From: Bacteroidota bacterium
GTDB lineage: Bacteria; Bacteroidota; Bacteroidia; Flavobacteriales; Weeksellaceae
Direction of reading: 5' to 3'
NCBI GenBank assembly: GCA_023433225.1
Contig: JAEZDQ010000181.1
Span: forward strand, 1-16,479
Length of the DNA stretch: 16,479 nucleotides
Within the stretch, counting starts at the first letter, position 1. Each line of letters begins with the position of its first letter. The notes under the pieces were generated by a model, which worked only from the letters and a program-made list of their open reading frames with translations, was not told where the DNA came from and made no database searches. Position numbers and translations under genes: made by a program. Below, piece after piece: positions 1 through 6,902 of this stretch.

Positions 1-15
1 ATTTTGATTCATCTG

Positions 16-44
16 AATAAAAAAGAGAGCTAACGGCTCTCTTT
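16..44 (-). terminator. Intrinsic terminator/attenuator hairpin at left edge
   Basis: A perfect 9-bp stem pairs 22-30 with 36-44 around the 5-nt loop 31-35. Read on the minus strand the stem is followed directly by a run of T (TTTTTTATT, 24-16), which is a good intrinsic terminator. Read on the plus strand it is followed by catggttttt, a poorer U-tract. It could therefore end an unseen plus-strand gene to the left, or terminate/attenuate a minus-strand transcript. The minus-strand reading is favoured by the T-run and by the ribosome binding site and tiny frame that overlap it. Confidence 0.75.
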
Positions 45-47
45 CAT
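30..47 (-). CDS. Candidate five-codon leader peptide (MKESR) inside the hairpin
   Basis: On the minus strand an ATG at 47-45 opens the frame M-K-E-S-R and stops at TAG 32-30. A strong AAGGAG lies 7 nt upstream (60-55), an ideal spacing. All codons after the ATG lie in the stem-loop of the terminator, so a ribosome translating it would physically block the hairpin. That is the geometry of a leader-peptide attenuator. A possible ATG AAT CAA AAT start (12-1) lies just past the T-run and continues off the window; it may be the controlled gene. This reading is inference. Chance overlap with a plain terminator is the alternative. Confidence 0.35.
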   Translation of the reverse strand: MKESR

Positions 48-54
48 GGTTTTT

Positions 55-78
55 CTCCTTAAATTCGGGGCAAATATA
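55..78 (-). promoter_or_regulatory. Minus-strand -7 element and Shine-Dalgarno for the leader frame
   Basis: The minus strand reads TATATTTG at 78-71, matching the Bacteroidota -7 consensus TAnnTTTG. A transcript would start around 64, only a few bases before AAGGAG (60-55). I see no clear TTG-type -33 box at normal spacing, so the promoter call rests on the -7 element alone. The Shine-Dalgarno is notable because none of the other genes in this window has one this strong. Confidence 0.4.
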
Positions 79-96
79 CGACAAGTTTTTGAATTG

Positions 97-573
97 ATGA
101 ATTTTACTTCGAAATTTTACACAGAAATCGGTTGGCTCGAAGTCAAGGGTGATGAATGTTGTAACCATTCCATTTCATTCAAAGAGACAGAGCCGGAGGT
201 TTCTAACGGCCTTCCGGCTATTTACTTAAAATTAAATGCGCAATTAGGCGAATATTTCAACAATCAAAAATGGGCTTTTGACATTCCTTTGAAACCTTCT
301 GGGACGGAATTCCAAAAAAGCGTTTGGCAAGAACTCCAAAAAATCCCATTTGGAAAAACAATTTCTTATTTGGGTTTAGCTAAAGGATTGGGAAACGAAA
401 AAGTCATCCGCGCAGCGGCAAATGCCAACGGAAAAAACCCAATTTGCGTCCTGATTCCTTGTCACCGCGTCATCGGGACAAACGGAAGTTTAACGGGTTA
501 TGCGGGCGGGTTGCATCGGAAAAAATACCTCCTTGAATTGGAAAAAGGAATGAAATCCATGGAATTGTTTTAA
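97..573 (+). CDS. ogt: Methylated-DNA--protein-cysteine S-methyltransferase (O6-alkylguanine repair)
   Basis: This suicide DNA-repair protein transfers the alkyl group from O6-alkylguanine (or O4-alkylthymine) in DNA to its own cysteine. The protein is 158 residues from the ATG at 97. The C-terminal half carries the DNA-binding helix-turn-helix region (SVWQELQKIPFGKTISY, then the arginine-finger helix RAAANANGKNP) and the active-site motif IPCHRVIG with the acceptor Cys at residue 122. The motif is followed by the conserved LTGYAGGLHRKKYLLELE tail. Length fits the short bacterial Ogt type without an Ada domain. The frame is open back to 46, but that ATG lies beside the upstream hairpin and would add 17 residues unlike the family, so 97 is preferred. 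The gene stands alone and converges on the DUF456 gene 11 bp away, with no terminator visible between them. Confidence 0.95.
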   Translation: MNFTSKFYTEIGWLEVKGDECCNHSISFKETEPEVSNGLPAIYLKLNAQLGEYFNNQKWAFDIPLKPSGTEFQKSVWQELQKIPFGKTISYLGLAKGLGNEKVIRAAANANGKNPICVLIPCHRVIGTNGSLTGYAGGLHRKKYLLELEKGMKSMELF

Positions 574-584
574 CCCATTTCAGG

Positions 585-1076
585 TCATTTAAAAACATCA
601 TTATAAAGAAATACAGCCAACATCGCCAGTGAAAGCAACATGCCGTATCCGCTGGTTAGAAAATAAGCAAAGATGGTTCCGCTGGCAGCTTTGAATGCTC
701 TTTTGTGGTTTTTCCGGTCATACAAAAGTTCACCGGCCAAAGCACCCAAAAACGGCACGACGACAATGCTTACCAATCCGAAAGGCGAAAATAGAATCCC
801 AATGATCAAACCGATTACCAATCCCCAGATACCATATTTACTGCCACCCATTTTCCGAGTAGCTGCGACCGGAACGGCATAATCCAAGACAATGCCTAAA
901 ACCGTTAAAAATCCAAAGATGCCGATGACCCACCAACTTAACTCGCTGAAATGAAGGATGCGAGCAAGCAGCAAGGACGCGAAAGCAATTGGCGCGCCGG
1001 GTAAAACAGGCAACACGGCTCCCAAAGCTCCCGCCAACATCACCATCGCCAAAATGATTTGCACCAAGAGTTCCAT
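585..1076 (-). CDS. DUF456 family integral membrane protein
   Basis: This 163-residue, very hydrophobic protein has about five membrane segments (roughly 3-22, 27-42, 46-70, 82-118 as a helical hairpin, 130-158). It shows the marks of the DUF456 family: VLPVLPGAP near residue 21, a VAATRKMGGSKYG stretch at 70-82 and VPFLGALAGELLYDR at 107-121. The glycine-rich second half resembles glycine-zipper packing. The biological role of the family is not known, so no function is assigned. The ATG at 1076 is the first of the frame and sits divergently from the mechanosensitive channel gene, 83 bp away. A near-match to the -7 box (TACATTTA, 1088-1081) lies very close upstream, too weak to call as a promoter. 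Confidence 0.88.
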   Translation of the reverse strand: MELLVQIILAMVMLAGALGAVLPVLPGAPIAFASLLLARILHFSELSWWVIGIFGFLTVLGIVLDYAVPVAATRKMGGSKYGIWGLVIGLIIGILFSPFGLVSIVVVPFLGALAGELLYDRKNHKRAFKAASGTIFAYFLTSGYGMLLSLAMLAVFLYNDVFK

Positions 1077-1134
1077 CTCGTAAATGTAAGTGCTTTTTAA
1101 GGAATTTTTAAACTTATAACTGATGAGGATTCGT

Positions 1135-1142
1135 TAAATTTG
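1135..1142 (+). promoter_or_regulatory. -7 promoter element for the channel-pdxJ operon
   Basis: TAAATTTG matches the Bacteroidota TAnnTTTG -7 consensus. A start about 7 nt downstream would give a leader of only about 11 nt before the GTG at 1160. No convincing -33 TTG is present at standard spacing, so the call rests on the -7 motif and position. Confidence 0.5.
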
Positions 1143-1159
1143 CACCAAATTAAAGTCCG

Positions 1160-2437
1160 GTGTTCCAAACTTCAACCAATCTCTATTCGAATAAGTTCCT
1201 GTCTGATCTGGCCAAAATCATCCGCACCCAGCTCAAAGAACTTTTTGGTGGCACTTTGAACAAGGCATTCATACCTTTTATCGAAACATTCCTTTGGGTG
1301 TTGATGTTGTTATTGTTTGATTTCATCCTGCAGAAAGTTTTCGGAAAAATCTTCGGATTGATTGCCAAGCACTCCCGGTTCAATTGGGTCAGGCAGTTTT
1401 ACCAGCACAAAGTATTCCGTACGCTCATCCATTTCGTTACGGTCAGCATCCTGATTTCCATCAACCCCTATGTTTTCCAAAAATACCATGGCATTGACAA
1501 ATTCACGGAAAAGACCATAGGGCTGATAATCATCGTGTTAATCATTCGGTTTGTCTTCCGTTTGATTGATGCCATCATTGCCATCAATGACGACAACACA
1601 AGCCATACCACAGTGGGAGTAAGGACTTTTGGGCAGATGATCAAGATTTTCGTGGCATTTTTTGGAATCCTGACTTTCATCGGGACTTTGATTGATGTAA
1701 AAATAGGAGAAATCCTAACCGTTCTGGGAGCCTTGACCGCAGTAGTTTTGTTGATTTTCAGGGATTCTATTCTGGGCTTCGTATCGGGTTTGCAAATCGC
1801 TTCATCCAGAAGTATAAAGGTCGGCGACTGGATTTCCGTGTCTAAATATGATGTGGAAGGAGTCGTGAAGGAAATCAATCTCGCAGTAACGAAAATCGAA
1901 AAATTTGATAAAACGGTTTCGACCGTCCCCACTTATGATTTAATCGCGTCCGAAGTGACCAACCACTCCTGGATGACTGCTTCGAACACGCGCAGAATCA
2001 AGCGTTCAATAGTTTTCAATGTAGATTCATTCCGTTTTTGTGATGATGAATTACTGGCGAAATTCGAAAAAATAGATTTGATTTCTCAATACATTCGAAC
2101 CAAAAAAAAGGAACTTGCCGAAGCCAATAAAAAAGTAAATAATCCGGATTTGATTATCAACGGAAGGCAACTGACGAACATTGGTGTTTTCAGAATTTAC
2201 GCACAAAACTACCTGCTCAACCGCCCGGACGTTTCCAAAACCGATAAGCTCATCGTCCGGCAACTGGAACTCACTTCAGCGGGAATGCCACTGGAGATTT
2301 ATTGTTTTGCCAACAATGTACATTTGGCGGAATATGAGCAAATCCAATCCGATTTATTTGACCATTTGATCAGTGCCAGCAAAGAATTTGAATTGGAAAT
2401 TTCACAACCTTTTATCATTCAAGAAAACCATGACTAA
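1160..2437 (+). CDS. MscS-family mechanosensitive ion channel, YbdG-like
   Basis: This is an inner-membrane channel that probably opens under membrane tension to release solutes during osmotic downshock. The 425-residue protein has five predicted membrane segments (about 38-59, 86-106, 119-142, 158-180, 184-216). The last contains the MscS pore signature, with RDSILGFVSGLQIASSR (201-217) leading into KVGDWISV. The soluble C-terminus follows E. coli YbdG (miniconductance MscM) closely in my memory of that protein: TVPTYDL, a TRRIKRSI stretch, QLTNIGVFR and GMPLEIYCF are all matched, and the length is similar. The start is GTG at 1160. A TAA stands in frame at 1151-1153 and the first ATG is codon 49, which would remove part of the first helix. 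It overlaps pdxJ by 8 bp, so the two are likely co-transcribed and translationally coupled. Confidence 0.92.
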   Translation: MFQTSTNLYSNKFLSDLAKIIRTQLKELFGGTLNKAFIPFIETFLWVLMLLLFDFILQKVFGKIFGLIAKHSRFNWVRQFYQHKVFRTLIHFVTVSILISINPYVFQKYHGIDKFTEKTIGLIIIVLIIRFVFRLIDAIIAINDDNTSHTTVGVRTFGQMIKIFVAFFGILTFIGTLIDVKIGEILTVLGALTAVVLLIFRDSILGFVSGLQIASSRSIKVGDWISVSKYDVEGVVKEINLAVTKIEKFDKTVSTVPTYDLIASEVTNHSWMTASNTRRIKRSIVFNVDSFRFCDDELLAKFEKIDLISQYIRTKKKELAEANKKVNNPDLIINGRQLTNIGVFRIYAQNYLLNRPDVSKTDKLIVRQLELTSAGMPLEIYCFANNVHLAEYEQIQSDLFDHLISASKEFELEISQPFIIQENHD

Positions 2438-3161
2438 ATTAAGCGTTAACATCAATAAAATCGCGACCCTGCGCAACGCCCGCGGCGGAAACATGCCTAA
2501 TGTGGTAGAAGCGGCCGTCAAAGCACAAGAATTCGGCGCACACGGCATTACGGTTCATCCACGGCCGGACGAACGGCATATCCGCTACCAAGATGTTTAC
2601 GACCTCAAACCGGTGGTTCATACCGAATTCAACATCGAAGGAAAACCGGTTGACAGCTTTATGAAACTGGTCCTGAAAATCAAACCGGAACAAGTCACTT
2701 TGGTTCCGGACGCAGAAGATGCGATTACTTCTAATGCCGGTTGGGATACGGTAAAGCACCGGGATTATTTGACGGATATCATTTCTGAATTTAAACGCAG
2801 CAACATCCGAACCTCCATTTTTTTAGACCCCAATCCGAGACTTGTTGAAGCTGCAGCCGCAACGGGTACCGACCGTATTGAACTTTATACCGAAAGCTTC
2901 GCCGTAGCTTATGCCAAAGGAAATTTGAATGGAATTAAACCTTACCGGGAAACGGCAGATGAAGCTTTGCAATGTGGACTACAACTCAATGCAGGGCACG
3001 ATTTAAGCTTATTGAATCTTCAATATTTCATTGAACAAATCCCTGAAATTGAAGAAGTTTCCATCGGCCACGCATTGATTTCGGAAGCGATTTACATGGG
3101 ATTGGAAAATACGATTCAGGCTTATTTGAAAAGAATTGAATCGGCGAACCGGGAATCCTAA
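2430..3161 (+). CDS. pdxJ: Pyridoxine 5'-phosphate synthase
   Basis: PdxJ condenses 1-deoxy-D-xylulose 5-phosphate with 3-amino-2-oxopropyl phosphate to form pyridoxine 5'-phosphate, the last ring-forming step of DXP-dependent vitamin B6 synthesis. The protein has 243 residues and a TIM-barrel pattern. Family landmarks are NKIATLRNARG at 9-19, GITVHPRPDERHI at 39-51, VTLVPDA at 89-95, IELYTESFA, QLNAGHDLS at 185-193 and SIGHALISEAI at 211-221. By alignment from memory with the E. coli enzyme, catalytic His45, Glu72 and His193 correspond to His43, Glu70 and His190 here; all are present. The frame is open upstream to 2373 inside the channel gene, but the family N-terminus fixes the start at the ATG at 2430, which overlaps the channel stop (ATGACTAA). 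No other pdx gene is in the window. Confidence 0.97.
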   Translation: MTKLSVNINKIATLRNARGGNMPNVVEAAVKAQEFGAHGITVHPRPDERHIRYQDVYDLKPVVHTEFNIEGKPVDSFMKLVLKIKPEQVTLVPDAEDAITSNAGWDTVKHRDYLTDIISEFKRSNIRTSIFLDPNPRLVEAAAATGTDRIELYTESFAVAYAKGNLNGIKPYRETADEALQCGLQLNAGHDLSLLNLQYFIEQIPEIEEVSIGHALISEAIYMGLENTIQAYLKRIESANRES

Positions 3162-3174
3162 ATCAATCGCTCAA

Positions 3175-5091
3175 CTACTCCACATCATCCGGCGATTCGT
3201 CTTGCGGGACAAACAACCTGACCACGCGGACTGCTTGGTTCTGGTAGGCTTTTCCTGATTTCTGGTAACTGAATTTCGTAGCAAGCCTGGTTTTTTCATT
3301 GGTCAGCGAATTCAGAACATCTCCTTTACGGTTCATCCTTTCTACCAAGTCATATACCACATCAAAGCCGATTTGTTGGAATTCATTTGGTGTTGCACAA
3401 TAAATATCCATAAACTTATTGAGTGTGTTCCTTTCGTCGGTTCCGTAAATATTCACCAACCGGATGGTTCCGAAGGTAAAACCGATGTTTTTTAGCGCAG
3501 CGATGTTGGACTTGTTTTTTTCGTTGTAAATATCATAGGCCGAAACATATTTAATCCCGTAAGCAGTCAGGTTTTCGGCATTCATTTTTTGGAGTTTCTC
3601 AACAAAAGCGTTCCCCAACGTATTGTTATCCGAGACCAGAACCATGATTACGGGAGTGAAATATTCCTGATTCACCACGGTTCCGTCGCTTAATTTTTCA
3701 TCAACTGACCGGGATTTCTGTTCCAATTGACTGGCATCAAATACCATGTTTACTTCCGCACCCGACAATGTTTTTTTCAATTGGGCTGCCACATAATCGG
3801 CCAAATCCCGGTTTCTTTCGTCCGTTAAAATTTGTATTGTTTCCCCTTTGTAATGGGTTTTGATTTCCTCCATAACCTTATCGGCTATGGCTTTGTCGGT
3901 TGGTGTGGCCACAACTACATTTTCAATTTCCAACAAATCCTCCGTATTGCCCAAGGGAGAAACTACGGGGATTCCGGAGCCTTCCATCATCAGTGCGAAA
4001 GATTTGAAATTGGTCGCGAACAAAGGCCCCACCACCGCATCGAATTTCGAGAAATCATGGGTTGCAATCAACTCTTCAATAGTGGCTGCTCTATTCTCGG
4101 AATCCATTACTTTCAGGTTGATTATTTTTCCTTGCCCGGCCAAGGAATCCAATGCCATTTTTGCGCCGATCAGGATGTCGGTCGAAATGTTCTTTTCTTG
4201 CGCATTGCCGCCTTTCAAATGAAAAGGAAGCAACAAACCGATATGGATTTCATTGTCGTCAATCCGTTTGATTTTACCGGGAGATTTGATGATATTGGCT
4301 CCTTCTTGTAAAGGGATTTTCAACACCATTCCGGTCTTGAGGCCGTTTTGGAGTTCGGGGTTCTGTTTCAATAATTCCGCAAAAGTAATTTTGTATAATT
4401 TGGTGATGGAATAAATGGTTTCTCCCTGTTTAACGGTGTGTTCTATGAATCCGTCTTGGATTACCGCTTTGGTATTCCCTTTTTGAGGAATAAAAATAAA
4501 CGATCCGATTTTGAGCCCTTCGGTTTGTAAAGAAGGATTGGCAATATAAAGTTCATCCTCGGGCACACCGAATAATTTGGCCAATGAAAAAATGGTTTCA
4601 CCTCGCTGAACCAAGTGCATGCCATCTGGAACAACGGTGGTTTCGGCAGTTGAATTATCCGATTTCTTAGGGATTCGGATGACATCACCGGCTTTTAAAC
4701 CTTGGTTCAATTGCGGGTTTAAACTGATCAAAGCGTTTTCGGAAATACCATATTCCTTGGTGAGCGAATAGATTGTTTGTTTGGACTTTACTTCTATGTA
4801 GATGAAATTTTCATCTGCTTGGGGAATGAAAACTTCTTCCGGTTCAACACTGTGGGGGACGATTTGCCCGTCGTTTTCTTCTTGACCCCCCGGAATCACG
4901 AGTACATCACCAATTTGTAATTCACGCTGTTTCAGGAAAGGATTGGCATTTTTGAGTTCTTCCTGTGAAATCCCGTATTGTTTGGAAATTCCGTAAACCG
5001 TTTCTTTGGGTTGAACGGTATGGCTTTTTTGTTGTGCGAAAAGGTTGAATCCAATCAGGAAAAACAGGGCTGCCAAAAGGGAATGTTTCAT
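3175..5091 (-). CDS. LysM-repeat protein with C-terminal periplasmic-binding-protein fold
   Basis: This 638-residue exported protein has a signal peptide (1-19, ending LFAQ). Four LysM domains follow at about 23-67, 97-141, 158-202 and 217-260, each with the (V)xxGETIxSIxxxYxI...L...NP.L...L..GxVLxIP pattern. From about 282 to 625 comes a type-1 periplasmic-binding fold: IHIGLLLPFH, GAKMALDSL, VVGPLFATN, GIPVVSPLGNT and IGFDVVYDLV. LysM binds peptidoglycan N-acetylglucosamine. The C-domain resembles amino-acid ABC receptor domains and LppC/LpoA-type folds. No transporter genes are adjacent, so a cell-wall anchored sensor or synthase activator is more likely than uptake; that is inference. It lies 37 bp downstream of bshC on the same strand and is probably co-transcribed. 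It converges on pdxJ with a 13-bp gap and no visible terminator. The first LysM has lost the usual Gly (KETVYGI). Confidence 0.9.
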   Translation of the reverse strand: MKHSLLAALFFLIGFNLFAQQKSHTVQPKETVYGISKQYGISQEELKNANPFLKQRELQIGDVLVIPGGQEENDGQIVPHSVEPEEVFIPQADENFIYIEVKSKQTIYSLTKEYGISENALISLNPQLNQGLKAGDVIRIPKKSDNSTAETTVVPDGMHLVQRGETIFSLAKLFGVPEDELYIANPSLQTEGLKIGSFIFIPQKGNTKAVIQDGFIEHTVKQGETIYSITKLYKITFAELLKQNPELQNGLKTGMVLKIPLQEGANIIKSPGKIKRIDDNEIHIGLLLPFHLKGGNAQEKNISTDILIGAKMALDSLAGQGKIINLKVMDSENRAATIEELIATHDFSKFDAVVGPLFATNFKSFALMMEGSGIPVVSPLGNTEDLLEIENVVVATPTDKAIADKVMEEIKTHYKGETIQILTDERNRDLADYVAAQLKKTLSGAEVNMVFDASQLEQKSRSVDEKLSDGTVVNQEYFTPVIMVLVSDNNTLGNAFVEKLQKMNAENLTAYGIKYVSAYDIYNEKNKSNIAALKNIGFTFGTIRLVNIYGTDERNTLNKFMDIYCATPNEFQQIGFDVVYDLVERMNRKGDVLNSLTNEKTRLATKFSYQKSGKAYQNQAVRVVRLFVPQDESPDDVE

Positions 5092-5128
5092 CTTGTGAAA
5101 AATTTAAACAAAAATACAATTCTTTCTG

Positions 5129-6733
5129 TTAAGGTAATGTTTTTATGATAAAACGGAATTCAAACGGATGTATTTCATCGTAAATTTCTTTTATGAAGCC
5201 TTTGCCGTTTTCCATCCAAACATCTGAAAAATTCATCACCCGCTCTTGCAAATTCCCGTTGGGGAAGAGTTCTGCATGGATTTTTTCAATCCTTTCCACG
5301 CGTTCGGAATGTTTTTTCTTTTCGGCTTTGACCAACCGTCTTTTCATCTTCTCCAAACCTTTCAATTGCTTAACCTGTTGCGCATTGACCATATTACCAA
5401 AGCTCACATCCGTCGAACGGGCTTTTTGGGTAAGCTCATCAAATACCGACCGGATTTGTTTTTCGTAACCGTCAAAATCAATTTCGAGGCCGGCGTTTCG
5501 CATTACATTTTCAGAAACCAAACGGTGCAGTGGCTGGAACAAATTTTCGAACTCAATTTGGAGTTTTTCGAGTTTGGATTTTTGTTTTTTATTTAATATC
5601 AAAACAGAATTCCGCACCACCAACAATGGGAACAGAACATTCCGGGATTCAAAATAATTTTTCAATTGGAGCCAATAAGCAATTTCAGCGCTACCGCCGA
5701 TGTAGGCGATATTGGGCAAAATAGTTTCCTGGTATAGCGGGCGCAGCAAAACATTCGGACTGAACTTTTCGGGATGTTCATTCAACTCCAAAAGGATTTC
5801 ATCCCTGCTGAATTCAAAATTGGAATTCAAAACAGTATAGGTTTCATTTTCAAAAATGATTCTTTCGCGGATATCGCCGTTCCCCAAATAAAATAAATTG
5901 ATTTCGCGTGGATTGACCTGAATGGAATAACCGTTTTCTGCCAATTTTTGATTGGATTCCGTCAGGTTCCGGAAAGCCGTTTGGTTTACCAAATCATCCT
6001 GAAAATCGGCAACAACCAGTTTTTTGAGTTCAGGATCATCTCCATCAATGACCAACAGGCCGTATTCCCCAAATAAAGATTGCACCAATTTCCGAGAAGC
6101 TTCCGTTAAACTTTCGGAATTTAAATAAGAATCTTCAATCAATTTTTTGAGTGATTCCGCATTTTGGGTTTGGGGAAGTTGGTTGAGAAATTTTTTAAAA
6201 AGCACATCCAAACCGTCGAGGTTTAATCTGCCAACCGCGCCGGAAGCATTTTTATCCCAAATAAATTTTTGATTTTGATGGTAAAAGTGATTGATTTCCT
6301 CAAAATCATGGTCTTCCGTCGCCATCCAGAAAACCGGGATAAAATTGTATTCCGGATGCATTTGGTTCAATTCCTCACATGATTTGACGGTTTGGAGGAT
6401 TTTATATAAAAAATACATTGGCCCGGTCAAGAGATTGAGTTGGTGCCCGGTCGTAACCGTAACGGTATTCGGCAAACGGAATTTGGCTAAATTTTGAATT
6501 TGCTTATCGGATAATTTCAAGGTTTTCATTTGCTTTTCCAAAACGCCGAAAACAATTTCCCGATGACTATATTCCTTTAATTTTTTTTCGGCCTGCAACC
6601 CCCATTCCGCTTCGTTTGGAAAAGCGGTATAAAAATCTCGGAGCGTTTGCGAGGAAGAAAGGTAATCTTTGATCAAAGGTGAAAAATTCCCGTATTGTTC
6701 GGCGGTGAAAAAAGTCTGATTTGGTAAATCCAA
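5129..6733 (-). CDS. bshC: Bacillithiol biosynthesis cysteine-adding enzyme BshC
   Basis: BshC is thought to add cysteine to glucosaminyl-malate, completing bacillithiol, a low-molecular-weight thiol used in redox buffering and detoxification. The 534-residue length fits the family. Recognised motifs are VTTGHQLNLLTGPMYFLYK (93-111) and PVFWMATEDHDFEEIN (133-148) in the nucleotide-binding-like core, and YIGGSAEIAYWLQLK in the middle. A charged coiled coil in the C-terminal third (about 430-490, rich in Lys/Glu) precedes NFSDVWMENGKGFIKEIYDEIHPFEF. The start is TTG at 6733: an in-frame TAA lies four codons upstream and the first ATG is codon 69, inside conserved sequence. bshA and bshB are not in the window. 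The LysM/binding-fold gene follows 37 bp downstream. A TAAATTTG element lies about 26 bp upstream. Confidence 0.95.
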   Translation of the reverse strand: MDLPNQTFFTAEQYGNFSPLIKDYLSSSQTLRDFYTAFPNEAEWGLQAEKKLKEYSHREIVFGVLEKQMKTLKLSDKQIQNLAKFRLPNTVTVTTGHQLNLLTGPMYFLYKILQTVKSCEELNQMHPEYNFIPVFWMATEDHDFEEINHFYHQNQKFIWDKNASGAVGRLNLDGLDVLFKKFLNQLPQTQNAESLKKLIEDSYLNSESLTEASRKLVQSLFGEYGLLVIDGDDPELKKLVVADFQDDLVNQTAFRNLTESNQKLAENGYSIQVNPREINLFYLGNGDIRERIIFENETYTVLNSNFEFSRDEILLELNEHPEKFSPNVLLRPLYQETILPNIAYIGGSAEIAYWLQLKNYFESRNVLFPLLVVRNSVLILNKKQKSKLEKLQIEFENLFQPLHRLVSENVMRNAGLEIDFDGYEKQIRSVFDELTQKARSTDVSFGNMVNAQQVKQLKGLEKMKRRLVKAEKKKHSERVERIEKIHAELFPNGNLQERVMNFSDVWMENGKGFIKEIYDEIHPFEFRFIIKTLP

Positions 6734-6758
6734 CGGAGCTGATTTTTATAAACGAAAA

Positions 6759-6766
6759 CAAATTTA
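6759..6766 (-). promoter_or_regulatory. -7 promoter element for bshC
   Basis: The minus strand reads TAAATTTG (6766-6759), an exact TAnnTTTG match. It gives a start near 6752 and an untranslated leader of about 19 nt to the TTG codon. It lies in the 169-bp divergent gap shared with the TPR regulator. No clean -33 box is visible. Confidence 0.5.
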
Positions 6767-6840
6767 CAAATCCACAGCCAATTTAAAGGTTTAAATCATT
6801 AAAGTTTCGGCAGAGGAAATAGCCGCATCAATTAATTTGT

Positions 6841-6848
6841 TATTTTTG
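6841..6848 (+). promoter_or_regulatory. -7 promoter element for the TPR/HTH regulator
   Basis: TATTTTTG is an exact TAnnTTTG match about 55 bp upstream of the TTG start at 6903. It predicts a transcript start near 6855. The element is in the same divergent spacer as the bshC promoter, about 75 bp from it. No clear -33 TTG is present at standard spacing. Confidence 0.45.
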
Positions 6849-6902
6849 TTCATTCCAAACGGTTAAACAATCATTTAAGCACCAACCTAAACGATTCTAA
6901 TC

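Noticed and set aside
3..20. Last codons (FDSSE, TAA) of a plus-strand gene entering from the left
   Set aside because: Five codons are too few to support a gene. It stays possible and would make the hairpin a simple terminator for that gene.
46..96. N-terminal extension of the methyltransferase from an ATG at 46
   Set aside because: The ATG lies beside the left-edge hairpin, and the 17 extra residues do not resemble the family. The ATG at 97 fits.
1468..1932. 154-codon minus-strand frame inside the mechanosensitive channel gene
   Set aside because: It is the complement of conserved channel sequence, and the protein matches nothing I know.
3162..3174. Terminator between pdxJ and the LysM gene
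   Set aside because: The 13-bp gap has no hairpin or T-run. The converging transcripts must end inside each other's genes or by another mechanism.
3832..4311. Open frames of 120-159 codons on the plus strand inside the LysM gene
   Set aside because: They mirror the real minus-strand gene, show no recognisable domains and have odd composition. I read them as antisense shadows.
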